This document shows positions 36,208-43,647 of a DNA stretch of 64,000 nt, piece by piece. This DNA is from Candidatus Enterococcus moelleringii. Its GTDB lineage: Bacteria; Bacillota; Bacilli; Lactobacillales; Enterococcaceae. The notes beneath the pieces are model-generated. The model was not told where the DNA came from. It saw only the letters and a list, made by a program, of their open reading frames with translations, and searched no databases. Position 1 is the first letter of the stretch, and every line of letters begins with the position of its first letter. Location: contig NZ_JAFREM010000031.1 in the NCBI RefSeq assembly GCF_017377575.1, forward strand, positions 1-64,000. Reading direction: 5' to 3'. Made by a program: the position numbers and the translations under genes.

Positions 36208-37134
36208 TTATTGGTCTGATTTGTCACTTTTTGATGACTTTTCTTTGAAAAATTTTAAAAGCTTGTTTACTCTACTGTTTCCTTGGCGTACTTCACGACC
36301 GGTACGAATTTCCTCCAAAGTTACATTTATGATACCACCGAAAATGACAATGGTAGCTGCAAAATTCAACCAAAGCATTAAAACAATAAAACTTCCGATG
36401 ATTTGATAACCAGAAATACTGCGAGCAAACGTTCGTGCATACAAGCCAAAGCCTTGGGCTAAAACCATCCAGCCCAGTGTTGCAAAAATAGTTCCTGGAA
36501 GAGTATATCTCAGTCGAACTTTGGCATTAGGTATCAAGATGTAAATTGCACTCAAAATAATCAGCAACCCTAATAAAGTAATTGGCCAACGTAAGCGAGT
36601 AAAGGTCTCAATGTATGCAGTCGAGAACCCCAATAAAGGTTGTAATCCATCCATTATTATCTGACCAACACTGAAAAACAGCGCAATCGCTATAACCGCC
36701 ATTAGAAGCAGACCCACCATTCCCACCGAAACAATCCGGCTGATAACAAAATTCCCGCGGTCATCTACTCCATATGCTCGGTTCAACGCCGTTTGCAAAG
36801 CGTTTACGCCTTTACTGGAAGACCAGATAGCCGCAAAAACCGAGATAGACAATAGACCGCCTGAATTATTGGAAAGCAGTCCTTCGATTGCTGGTTTAAG
36901 AAATTCATAAATTTCAGCAGGAATAATTTCCCGCACGTAAGGTAGAACGGTTTCCGGTGTAATACTCAAGTATGGGAGCAAGTTCCCAATAACAATCAAC
37001 AATGGAAAAAATGACAGCAATAAATAATAGGCGACTACAACGGAACGGTCGCCTATTTCAGTTTCTTGCACGTGGGTCTGTACAGTTTCAATCAAACGCA
37101 TCAATTTTTCATTGCTTTTTAGTTTCTCCAGCAT
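36208..37134 (-). CDS. YihY/BrkB family membrane protein
   Basis: 308 residues, six membrane segments. VVAYYLLLSFFPLLIVIGNL near residue 35, SSSKGVNALQTALNRAYGV near 115 and the final NFAATIVIFGGIINVTLEE are conserved blocks of the YihY family (older names BrkB and ribonuclease BN, the latter not correct). Function is not established; it is an inner-membrane protein, possibly a transporter. The tail is charged (KFFKEKSSKSDKSD). It lies 13 bases after the methionine aminopeptidase gene and shares its promoter. Confidence 0.87.
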   Translation of the reverse strand: MLEKLKSNEKLMRLIETVQTHVQETEIGDRSVVVAYYLLLSFFPLLIVIGNLLPYLSITPETVLPYVREIIPAEIYEFLKPAIEGLLSNNSGGLLSISVFAAIWSSSKGVNALQTALNRAYGVDDRGNFVISRIVSVGMVGLLLMAVIAIALFFSVGQIIMDGLQPLLGFSTAYIETFTRLRWPITLLGLLIILSAIYILIPNAKVRLRYTLPGTIFATLGWMVLAQGFGLYARTFARSISGYQIIGSFIVLMLWLNFAATIVIFGGIINVTLEEIRTGREVRQGNSRVNKLLKFFKEKSSKSDKSDQ

Positions 37135-37147
37135 AGTGTTTCCTTTT

Positions 37148-37912
37148 CTAGTATGTGCCTTCTTCCCCTTGAGAGGTTAACAACTTAGGACCTTCTTTGG
37201 TAATTGCCAAAGTGTGCTCATATTGACAGCTCCAGCCGCCATCACAAGTATAGGCAGTCCAACCGTTGGAGTCCATTTTCATTTGCCAATCACCGGTATT
37301 AATCATCGGTTCAATCGTAATAACCATGCCTTCTCTTAAGCGAAGGCCTTTGCCAGCTTCACCGTAGTGAGGAATAGCAGGTTCTTCGTGAATCGTAGGT
37401 CCAATGCCGTGCCCAACAAAATCGCGTACGACTGAAAATCCTTCGCCTTCAGCATAAGTTTGAATTGCATGGCCGATATCGCCAATCCGATTGCCTACTT
37501 GGGCTTGTTCAATCCCTAAGTATAAAGCTTTTTTCGTGACATCCATTAAGCGTTGAATTTCAGGAGAAGCTTCTCCTACAACGTATGCCCAGCAAGAGTC
37601 TGACATAGCACCCTTGTATTCCACACACATGTCAACTTTGATTAAGTCGCCATTTTTTAACGGCTTTTTACGAGGGAATCCATGACAGATTTCATCGTTG
37701 ATACTAATACAAGTAGCATATTTGTAGCCTTCAAAGCCGATTTGAGCGGCTATTCCACCGTGGCTTTCAATAAACTTGCGAACAAAAACTTCAATATCCC
37801 AGCTTGTAATACCTGGTTTAATAAATGCGCGTAAATGACGATGTACGTCAGCTAACAATTCGCCGGATTCGTTCATCATTTCAATTTCTCTTGGTGATTT
37901 TAATGTAATCAT
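37148..37912 (-). CDS. map: Methionine aminopeptidase, type I
   Basis: 254 residues. The metal ligands lie in KVDMCVEYKGAMSDSCW (two aspartates), VGHGIGPTIHEEP (His), MVITIEPM (Glu) and CQYEHTLAIT (Glu); HGFPRKK has the substrate-binding histidine. It removes the initiator methionine from new proteins in the cytoplasm. AAAGGAGACGAGAAC precedes the ATG and a consensus-like promoter is at 37940-37968. A short insert near residues 210-225 (WQMKMDSNGWTAYTCDGGW) is typical of lactic acid bacterial forms. Confidence 0.95.
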   Translation of the reverse strand: MITLKSPREIEMMNESGELLADVHRHLRAFIKPGITSWDIEVFVRKFIESHGGIAAQIGFEGYKYATCISINDEICHGFPRKKPLKNGDLIKVDMCVEYKGAMSDSCWAYVVGEASPEIQRLMDVTKKALYLGIEQAQVGNRIGDIGHAIQTYAEGEGFSVVRDFVGHGIGPTIHEEPAIPHYGEAGKGLRLREGMVITIEPMINTGDWQMKMDSNGWTAYTCDGGWSCQYEHTLAITKEGPKLLTSQGEEGTY

Positions 37913-37939
37913 GTTCTCGTCTCCTTTTTCATCCTTCCT

Positions 37940-37968
37940 ATTTTAACATAACCCTATAAAGCGAACAA
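37940..37968 (-). promoter_or_regulatory. Promoter of map
   Basis: Minus strand TTGTTC (37968-37963), 17-base spacer, TAAAAT (37945-37940), 28 bases before the map ATG. Divergent from the flavodoxin promoter. Confidence 0.6.
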
Positions 37969-38014
37969 ATGCTTAACGATTCTCTTAAAGAAACATTCCT
38001 TTTTGCTTAGACTT

Positions 38015-38024
38015 TTGGTATAAT
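38015..38024 (+). promoter_or_regulatory. Extended -10 promoter of the flavodoxin gene
   Basis: TTGGTATAAT: a perfect TATAAT (38019-38024) with TG one base upstream, so a strong -35 is not needed; the -35 region (TTCCTT) is poor. Start codon 34 bases downstream. Confidence 0.6.
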
Positions 38025-38057
38025 CTGCCTAAATATAGTTCCAAGGAGGAATTCTTT

Positions 38058-38501
38058 TTGACATTAGCAAAAATTGTATACGCAAGTATGACTGGAAATA
38101 CTGAGGAAATCGCCGACATCGTAGCGGAAGCCCTTGAAAATTTAAATATTGAAGTAGAGGTAGATGAGTGTACCCAGGTGGATGCGGAAGATTTTCAAGA
38201 TGCCGATATCTGTGTCGTAGCAACTTACACTTACGGCGAAGGCGACCTGCCTGATGAAATCGTCGATCTTTATGAAGAATTACAGGAACTGGATTTATCC
38301 GGCAAAGTCTATGGTGTTTGCGGTTCTGGTGATACCTTCTACGAAATGTACTGCAAATCAGTGGACGATTTCGATGCTGCATTTGCCAAAACAGGTGCCA
38401 CTAAAGGTGCGGAAAATGTAAAAGTTGAAATGGCTGCCGAAGAGGAAGATATCGAAAACTTAGAAGTATTCGCTAAAAAATTAGCTGAAGCAGTTGAATA
38501 A
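38058..38501 (+). CDS. Flavodoxin
   Basis: 147 residues, short-chain flavodoxin. The phosphate loop SMTGNTEE (about 10-17) binds FMN, and TYTYGEGDLPDE and CGSGDTFYE are the other FMN-contacting loops. It carries electrons at low potential as a ferredoxin substitute. The protein is very acidic. The start is TTG at 38058, decided by AAGGAGGA seven bases upstream. The gene stands alone between its own promoter and a terminator. Confidence 0.93.
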   Translation: MTLAKIVYASMTGNTEEIADIVAEALENLNIEVEVDECTQVDAEDFQDADICVVATYTYGEGDLPDEIVDLYEELQELDLSGKVYGVCGSGDTFYEMYCKSVDDFDAAFAKTGATKGAENVKVEMAAEEEDIENLEVFAKKLAEAVE

Positions 38502-38507
38502 TTATTG

Positions 38508-38540
38508 AAGGAATCTTTCATTGAGGAAGATTCCTTTTTT
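38508..38540 (+). terminator. Terminator of the flavodoxin gene
   Basis: AAGGAATCTT (38508-38517) pairs with AAGATTCCTT (38527-38536), followed by TTTT. Confidence 0.88.
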
Positions 38541-38592
38541 GTACGAACAAGAAATGCTATGATAAATACAGTACAGAAACGGAGGAATAGAT

Positions 38593-39834
38593 ATGGTATT
38601 ACCAAATTTCTTAGATAACCTAGACAAATATGCCCGATTGATTACAGAAGTGGGGATCAATACGCAAAAGGGAGATACAGTCGTTGTTTACGCTAGTGTC
38701 GATCAAGCACCTCTGGCTCGTTTGGTTACAACCCATGCTTATAAACTAGGAGCTGCTCAAGTACTTGTTCAATGGAATGACGATTTAATACAACGGGAAT
38801 TTCTAATGCATGCTGACGAAGAACACATTTCTACTGTTCCTGAATATAAAAAAGCTGAAGCTGATACTTTTGCCGAAAAACGGGTAAGCCGGATTAGTAT
38901 TGTCTCTTCTGATCCAGATGCCTTACTAGGCGTCGCTACTGATCGGGTAGCTACTTACCAACAAGCCCGGGGAAAAGCGCTAAAAGCCGTTATGCAGGCC
39001 ACACAATCGAATAAGCTGCGTTGGACAGTTGTCGCGGCCGCAAGTCCTGCTTGGGCGAAGAAAGTTTTCCCTGAATTAGACTCAACTGAAAACCAAGTAG
39101 ACGCGCTCTGGGATGAAATATTCAAAACAACTCGGATTTACAATGATGATCCAGTAAAAGCTTGGCAGGAGCATGATCAGAACATGCGAGCTCAAGCAGA
39201 AAAACTGAACAAAGAACAGTTCACTGCCCTGCATTACACAGCACCAGGAACCGATTTAATAATTGGTTTACCAAAGAAACATATTTGGGAAGGCGCTGGA
39301 AGCTTCGCAGCTGACGGCAATGAATTTATGGCTAATATGCCGACCGAAGAGGTTTTCACAGCTCCCGATCGTAATCGTGTGGATGGCTATATTACCAGTA
39401 CAAAACCATTAAGCTATGCCGGCACAACTTTGATAGATATGAAATTCACCTTTAAAGACGGAAAAGTCGTTGATTTCTCAGCAAAAGAAGGTCAAGATGT
39501 TCTGGCCTCACTGTTAGACACCGATGAAGGGGCTAAACACCTGGGAGAAGTTGCGCTTGTTCCAGATCCTTCACCTATTTCACAATCAGGTATCACTTTT
39601 TACAATACCTTGTTTGACGAAAATGCTTCAAATCACTTAGCTTTAGGTGCTGCTTACCCATTTAGTGTTGAAGGTGGAACTGAAATGACTGAAGAAGAAT
39701 TAGCTGAAACTGGTTTGAACAACAGTCAAACCCATGTTGATTTCATGGTTGGATCGAATAGAATGTCGATTGAGGGTATCCGTGAGGACGGCAGCCGTGT
39801 TCCGGTTTTTAGAGACGGCGACTGGGCGCAATAA
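38593..39834 (+). CDS. pepS: Aminopeptidase PepS/AmpS, M29 family
   Basis: 413 residues, the usual length. M29 blocks visible are VVVYASVDQAPLARLVTTHA, EEVFTAPDRNRVDGY with the metal-binding glutamate, NHLALGAAYPFSVEGG and the final HVDFMVGSNRMSIEG, where His and Asp bind the second metal. It is a cytoplasmic metallo-aminopeptidase that trims peptides. Single gene: GGAGG precedes the ATG and a bidirectional terminator follows. Confidence 0.92.
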   Translation: MVLPNFLDNLDKYARLITEVGINTQKGDTVVVYASVDQAPLARLVTTHAYKLGAAQVLVQWNDDLIQREFLMHADEEHISTVPEYKKAEADTFAEKRVSRISIVSSDPDALLGVATDRVATYQQARGKALKAVMQATQSNKLRWTVVAAASPAWAKKVFPELDSTENQVDALWDEIFKTTRIYNDDPVKAWQEHDQNMRAQAEKLNKEQFTALHYTAPGTDLIIGLPKKHIWEGAGSFAADGNEFMANMPTEEVFTAPDRNRVDGYITSTKPLSYAGTTLIDMKFTFKDGKVVDFSAKEGQDVLASLLDTDEGAKHLGEVALVPDPSPISQSGITFYNTLFDENASNHLALGAAYPFSVEGGTEMTEEELAETGLNNSQTHVDFMVGSNRMSIEGIREDGSRVPVFRDGDWAQ

Positions 39835-39838
39835 AATA

Positions 39839-39880
39839 AGGTTGATCTTTCTGAGCTTATAGAAAGATCAACCTCTTTTT
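39839..39880. terminator. Bidirectional terminator between pepS and the sugar operon
   Basis: AGGTTGATCTTTCT (39839-39852) and AGAAAGATCAACCT (39861-39874) form a 14-bp perfect stem; CTTTTTT follows on the plus strand and a T-rich tail on the minus strand. It serves both convergent units. Confidence 0.9.
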
Positions 39881-40527
39881 TATTCTTCTAAATTATAAGC
39901 GTACTCTTTGTTTTCCGTGTCGCTGATTCCCAATTTGTCATAAATCATCGCTTTATACGCAATATAGGCATTATACTCTAGGCGTTCAAGCATATCGTTG
40001 GCTTTGTTCAGATTTTCTTCTAAGACCAAAACACCATGCTTGTTTAACAGCATAACTTTAGAAAGGACGTCATCTCCTAAACTAGCCACATGATTTTTAA
40101 CAATTTCGGCTAGCTCTGGCGAACAGGCAGGCGCAAACGGCAGGCATGGGATTTCGCCAAATTTTTGAGTCGCTTCTGTCAAATTAGGCATGTCCATTCC
40201 CTGACAAGCAAAGACCATCGATTCCCGAGCGTGTCCGTGCAGCACGCAGCCGATCTTGCGGTTTTCACGATAGCAAGCCATATGCATGTTGATTTCTCGG
40301 GTTAAGCGCCCATCTCCTTCAACAATATTCTCATCCATATCTACTACTAGAATCTGATAAGGAGATAAATCACACAAATGATTTTGCGACATTAATGTCG
40401 GTGTCATAATGATATGTTCGTCGTTTAAGCGAACACTGATATTTCCTCCCGCCGCGTTTGTTCCATAGCGGTCATAAATATTTTTAACAATCTTAGCTAG
40501 GTGAGCTCTTTCTATTGGATATAGCAT
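39880..40527 (-). CDS. Class II aldolase, FucA/AraD family
   Basis: 215 residues. NAAGGNISVR (about 24-33) binds the substrate phosphate; zinc ligands are H97 and H99 in CVLHGHARES and H164 in LNKHGV, and E78 in TREINMH is the catalytic glutamate. The family reversibly splits ketose-1-phosphates into dihydroxyacetone phosphate and an aldehyde (FucA: L-fuculose-1-phosphate). It is the last gene of a PTS operon and overlaps the PfkB-type kinase by 35 bp, so it probably splits the product of that kinase or of the PTS. Substrate unknown. GAGGAGG precedes the ATG. Confidence 0.85.
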   Translation of the reverse strand: MLYPIERAHLAKIVKNIYDRYGTNAAGGNISVRLNDEHIIMTPTLMSQNHLCDLSPYQILVVDMDENIVEGDGRLTREINMHMACYRENRKIGCVLHGHARESMVFACQGMDMPNLTEATQKFGEIPCLPFAPACSPELAEIVKNHVASLGDDVLSKVMLLNKHGVLVLEENLNKANDMLERLEYNAYIAYKAMIYDKLGISDTENKEYAYNLEE

Positions 40528-41455
40528 AATTTTCCTCCTCGATTTGAATTTCTACAGAATGAATCAGTTGATTCGCTTCTGTTACATCAAAAAATGAACT
40601 GTCTTCGTGTTGAACCTTGCTGGCAGCACAAGCGCTTGCCATTTTTAATGAAGCCTCAATGTCTTGCGTTTGATAGAATGTTGCTAAGAACGAACCTACA
40701 AAGCAGTCCCCTGCCCCAGTATCATTTATTTCTGAAACTTTTGGGGCAGTCACTTTGTACTGATTTCCTCCGTAGTAGCATAGGCAACCCTTGCTGCCCC
40801 GGGAGGCAACAATACAAGTGATTTTCTCAGCTAAGTCTGCTAGCTTTTCTTCGATTGTTTGTTGACCGTCAATTAAAGCTTCAATCTCAAACTCGTTGGG
40901 TTTTATAAAGTCTACCGCCAGCTCGACTGCCAATTGTAAAGCTTCATCCGATAAGTCGCAGGCTAAAAAACTTCCCGCTTTCTGGATGACTGTCAGCAAT
41001 TCTTTCAAGTCAGCCAGTTCAAACCCTTCCGGTTGAGAACCGGCTACCAGCACCATATCTTCTGGCTTCAAATGCTCAGCAAGAAAAGTCAGCAAGCTTT
41101 GTTTTTCTTTAACAGATACCTTTAGACTGGGTTCCGTCACCATCGCAGATCCTAAATTATCAGGATCAATCAGGATGATGGATTCCCGTGTTGCACAATC
41201 GGGAACCGCTAGGAATTGATGAGAAATAGCTTTCTCCGCCAAAATCTGAGTAAACTTTGCGAAGTTCTGCTCCCCAGCAAACCCTAAGGCCAAGTTGGCA
41301 ACCTTCAATTTGGACATGGCATAGGAGCCGTGGGTACCTTTACCGCCAATATCATAGCGAATTTCCCGAGCACGATTATTTTTTCTTTTCGCTAACGGTT
41401 CTTCTAGAAAAACCAAACGATCAATCGCTGGATTTAAAGTGATAGTATAAATCAT
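40493..41455 (-). CDS. PfkB-family sugar kinase, 1-phosphofructokinase/tagatose-6-phosphate kinase type
   Basis: 320 residues. It opens MIYTITLNPAIDRLVFLEE like FruK and LacC. The substrate loop is IGGKGTHGSYAMSKL (36-50), where most FruK have GGKGINVA, so the specificity may differ. The ATP/anion-hole motif NDTGAGDCFVGSFLA has catalytic Asp250. It would phosphorylate a sugar phosphate delivered by the PTS to a bisphosphate. Between the EIIC and the FucA-type aldolase genes, 17 bases after EIIC. The C terminus extends about 20 residues past the usual end and overlaps the aldolase gene. Confidence 0.83.
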   Translation of the reverse strand: MIYTITLNPAIDRLVFLEEPLAKRKNNRAREIRYDIGGKGTHGSYAMSKLKVANLALGFAGEQNFAKFTQILAEKAISHQFLAVPDCATRESIILIDPDNLGSAMVTEPSLKVSVKEKQSLLTFLAEHLKPEDMVLVAGSQPEGFELADLKELLTVIQKAGSFLACDLSDEALQLAVELAVDFIKPNEFEIEALIDGQQTIEEKLADLAEKITCIVASRGSKGCLCYYGGNQYKVTAPKVSEINDTGAGDCFVGSFLATFYQTQDIEASLKMASACAASKVQHEDSSFFDVTEANQLIHSVEIQIEEENYAISNRKSSPS

Positions 41456-41472
41456 AACTTGTCCTCGATTTC

Positions 41473-42855
41473 CTAAGCGATTTCTTCTGAACCAGACACA
41501 TCACATGCTTCATTAGCTGCTTTTTCTTCCCGACGTAAATCTTTATAATAGAAGACAAAGCAACCGATCCAGACTACTAAAATAATTGCTGGAATAAAGT
41601 TGCCTTCTAAGAAAGCAAACACATGAGAAAAGGCGTAAGTGAAAACTGGACCGTCAATGGAGCTGTTAGAAATCATTTGACCAGCTGCCAATTCTACTGC
41701 ACCTGTTTGATTAGCTAAGTCAGTCATAAATGGTGCAAAGGCTGTGCCTACCCATAAGAAGATTGGCGAACCGATTGTACATAAAATAATCATCCGTAAT
41801 AAGTTGCCGCCGGTTACTAGGAAGGCAGGTACAGCTAGAGCAATATTAATGATTCCGGCAAATGGCAAAATCTCATTTCCTGGTAAAAACATCGAGAACA
41901 GCAAAGTAATTGGCACTGAGTAAATGACGGCTAACCAAATTTCATTTGATCCGCCCATAAATGGCCAATCTAAACCAACCAGCAAAGTACGCCCTTCGAA
42001 TTTTTTGTTCATAAAGTCAGAAACGGCTTCTGAAATTGGTGACAATGCCTGCATGAAATATTTAGTGATAACCGGGAATAGCGTCAGGGCAGTTGCAGCT
42101 TGAATAGCCAAGGTCAAAGTTTCCGCTACCGAATAACGAGCTAAGACACCAAAGACAATCCCTAAAATAAATCCTAATACATGGTTTTCAGCAAAAATAC
42201 CTACTTTATCTTTTAGTGATTCAGCATCAAACTCTCGATCTAAAGCAGGAATCTTACGCAGCAATTTATCAATCGGATAGAAAATAGCCGCTAAAAAGAC
42301 CATTTTATGGGTACAGGTTACCCCAGGAATACCCGAAAGCTTTTCGATTCGGTGTTGATGGGCATCCGCACATTTCAATTCGAAAACAATTTGCACTGCA
42401 GCTACCACGAAAGCCAATGGTACGCTGCCAGTAATACCCACTACGGCAACTGCGGTAAAAATTTTGCCCCAAACGTTCCATAGATCGGCATTGAAGGTAT
42501 TGGTTTTGTTGATTACCAGCATCAAGACATTAATGCCGATCATCAAAGGAAACATTAAGAAGGCATAGGGCCATGACCACGAAATCGTCGACATGGTTGT
42601 CCATCCACCGTCTACAATTGGTAAAGAAATCCCAGTGGTTTCCAGCATAGCTTCGGCTGCTGGACTAATCGCCCCAGTCATAAAGCCGATCAACATGGTC
42701 ATTCCGGTGAAGGCCACCCCTAAAGTAATCCCGGCACTTACGGCATCCTTGATCTTCATTCCTACAATTAAACCAGCAATAATAATGATAATTGGTACAA
42801 AAATCGCGGCACCCAAACTTAATAAGTAATCAACTACTGAACGTAAAATTTCCAT
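41473..42855 (-). CDS. PTS EIIC component, galactitol (Gat) family
   Basis: 460 residues, about ten to twelve membrane segments. FVPIIIIIAGLIVGMKIKDA at the N terminus, GWTTMSTISWSWPYAFLMFP, LDWPFMGGSNEIW and ILCTIGSPIFLWVG are Gat-family EIIC blocks. It carries the sugar or polyol across the membrane while the EIIB domain phosphorylates it. The substrate is not readable; related systems import galactitol and other polyols or ketoses. The EIIB gene ends 14 bases upstream. Confidence 0.88.
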   Translation of the reverse strand: MEILRSVVDYLLSLGAAIFVPIIIIIAGLIVGMKIKDAVSAGITLGVAFTGMTMLIGFMTGAISPAAEAMLETTGISLPIVDGGWTTMSTISWSWPYAFLMFPLMIGINVLMLVINKTNTFNADLWNVWGKIFTAVAVVGITGSVPLAFVVAAVQIVFELKCADAHQHRIEKLSGIPGVTCTHKMVFLAAIFYPIDKLLRKIPALDREFDAESLKDKVGIFAENHVLGFILGIVFGVLARYSVAETLTLAIQAATALTLFPVITKYFMQALSPISEAVSDFMNKKFEGRTLLVGLDWPFMGGSNEIWLAVIYSVPITLLFSMFLPGNEILPFAGIINIALAVPAFLVTGGNLLRMIILCTIGSPIFLWVGTAFAPFMTDLANQTGAVELAAGQMISNSSIDGPVFTYAFSHVFAFLEGNFIPAIILVVWIGCFVFYYKDLRREEKAANEACDVSGSEEIA

Positions 42856-42869
42856 CTTAGTTCCTCCTT

Positions 42870-43148
42870 CTAACTATTGACAATGTCAATTAGTTTTTGC
42901 AGCTCCGCTTCTTGTCCCATTCCCGTTAAAAAGGCAATCCCGTTAATTACTGGAATTGGATACTCCTTAGTTGTTTTAGTAATGGTAATGTATGCTACAC
43001 TGGAGTCCATGTAACGATCTACTGATTTCAAATCAACTGCCTCCACATAAGCATCAACTTTTCGATCCTTCAATAAACGACTCACTTTGCTGGCTACTGT
43101 CTGAGAAGTTGCTACCCCGCTGCCGCATGCTACAATAATTTTTTTCAT
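42870..43148 (-). CDS. PTS EIIB component, galactitol family
   Basis: About 92 residues from MKKIIVACGSGVATSQTVAS; Cys8 in the phosphate loop is the phosphorylation site. I start at the ATG at 43148, where AGGAATGG lies upstream; the open frame runs 26 codons further but into the EIIA gene. It takes the phosphoryl group from EIIA and passes it to the sugar bound to EIIC. Its length is normal for GatB. Confidence 0.9.
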   Translation of the reverse strand: MKKIIVACGSGVATSQTVASKVSRLLKDRKVDAYVEAVDLKSVDRYMDSSVAYITITKTTKEYPIPVINGIAFLTGMGQEAELQKLIDIVNS

Positions 43149-43170
43149 TTTCCATTCCTGCTTTCTATAG

Positions 43171-43647
43171 TTAAATTTCAATTGTTCCAAAGTTTTTTTC
43201 GATAATTCCAATAATCTTCTTTGCATCTGAAGCTTCTAAAAGCCCTTCGACTGCTTGCTCGTTGCACAACAATCCCATCAAGTTTTGCAATGCAATGACC
43301 TGTTGCCCGTCCTTTAAAACTCCCAGCATAAAAATCAGTTTCGCTTGAATCGAACCTTCCTCAATTCCCATAGGGTCAAATTCAATGCACTGTTTTGGCC
43401 GAACAACTGCAATAAAAGGCTGAACCAAGTTTTCCGGATCAGTATGCGGGATCGCCACTCCTACCGTAGAAGTTTGCAATCCAGTCGGGAAATTCTGCTC
43501 ACGTTGTGTGATGTTTTCATAATAGGAGCCTTTCACATAGCCTTGTTCTTCCATGTGGGCAGCAAACCAGCGAAACAGATCTTCCTTACAGGTGATATCC
43601 GGTTCCAAAAATACTAGTGCTTCATCAAACAATTCCATACCTAACAT
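43171..43647 (-). CDS. PTS EIIA component, fructose/mannitol/galactitol type
   Basis: 158 residues. TSTVGVAIPHTDPENLV contains the active histidine H68; REQNFPTGLQT precedes it as in EIIA-2 domains. It takes phosphate from HPr. It overlaps the regulator gene by 7 bp, so the two are coupled, and GAGGTGA precedes the ATG. Confidence 0.9.
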   Translation of the reverse strand: MLGMELFDEALVFLEPDITCKEDLFRWFAAHMEEQGYVKGSYYENITQREQNFPTGLQTSTVGVAIPHTDPENLVQPFIAVVRPKQCIEFDPMGIEEGSIQAKLIFMLGVLKDGQQVIALQNLMGLLCNEQAVEGLLEASDAKKIIGIIEKNFGTIEI

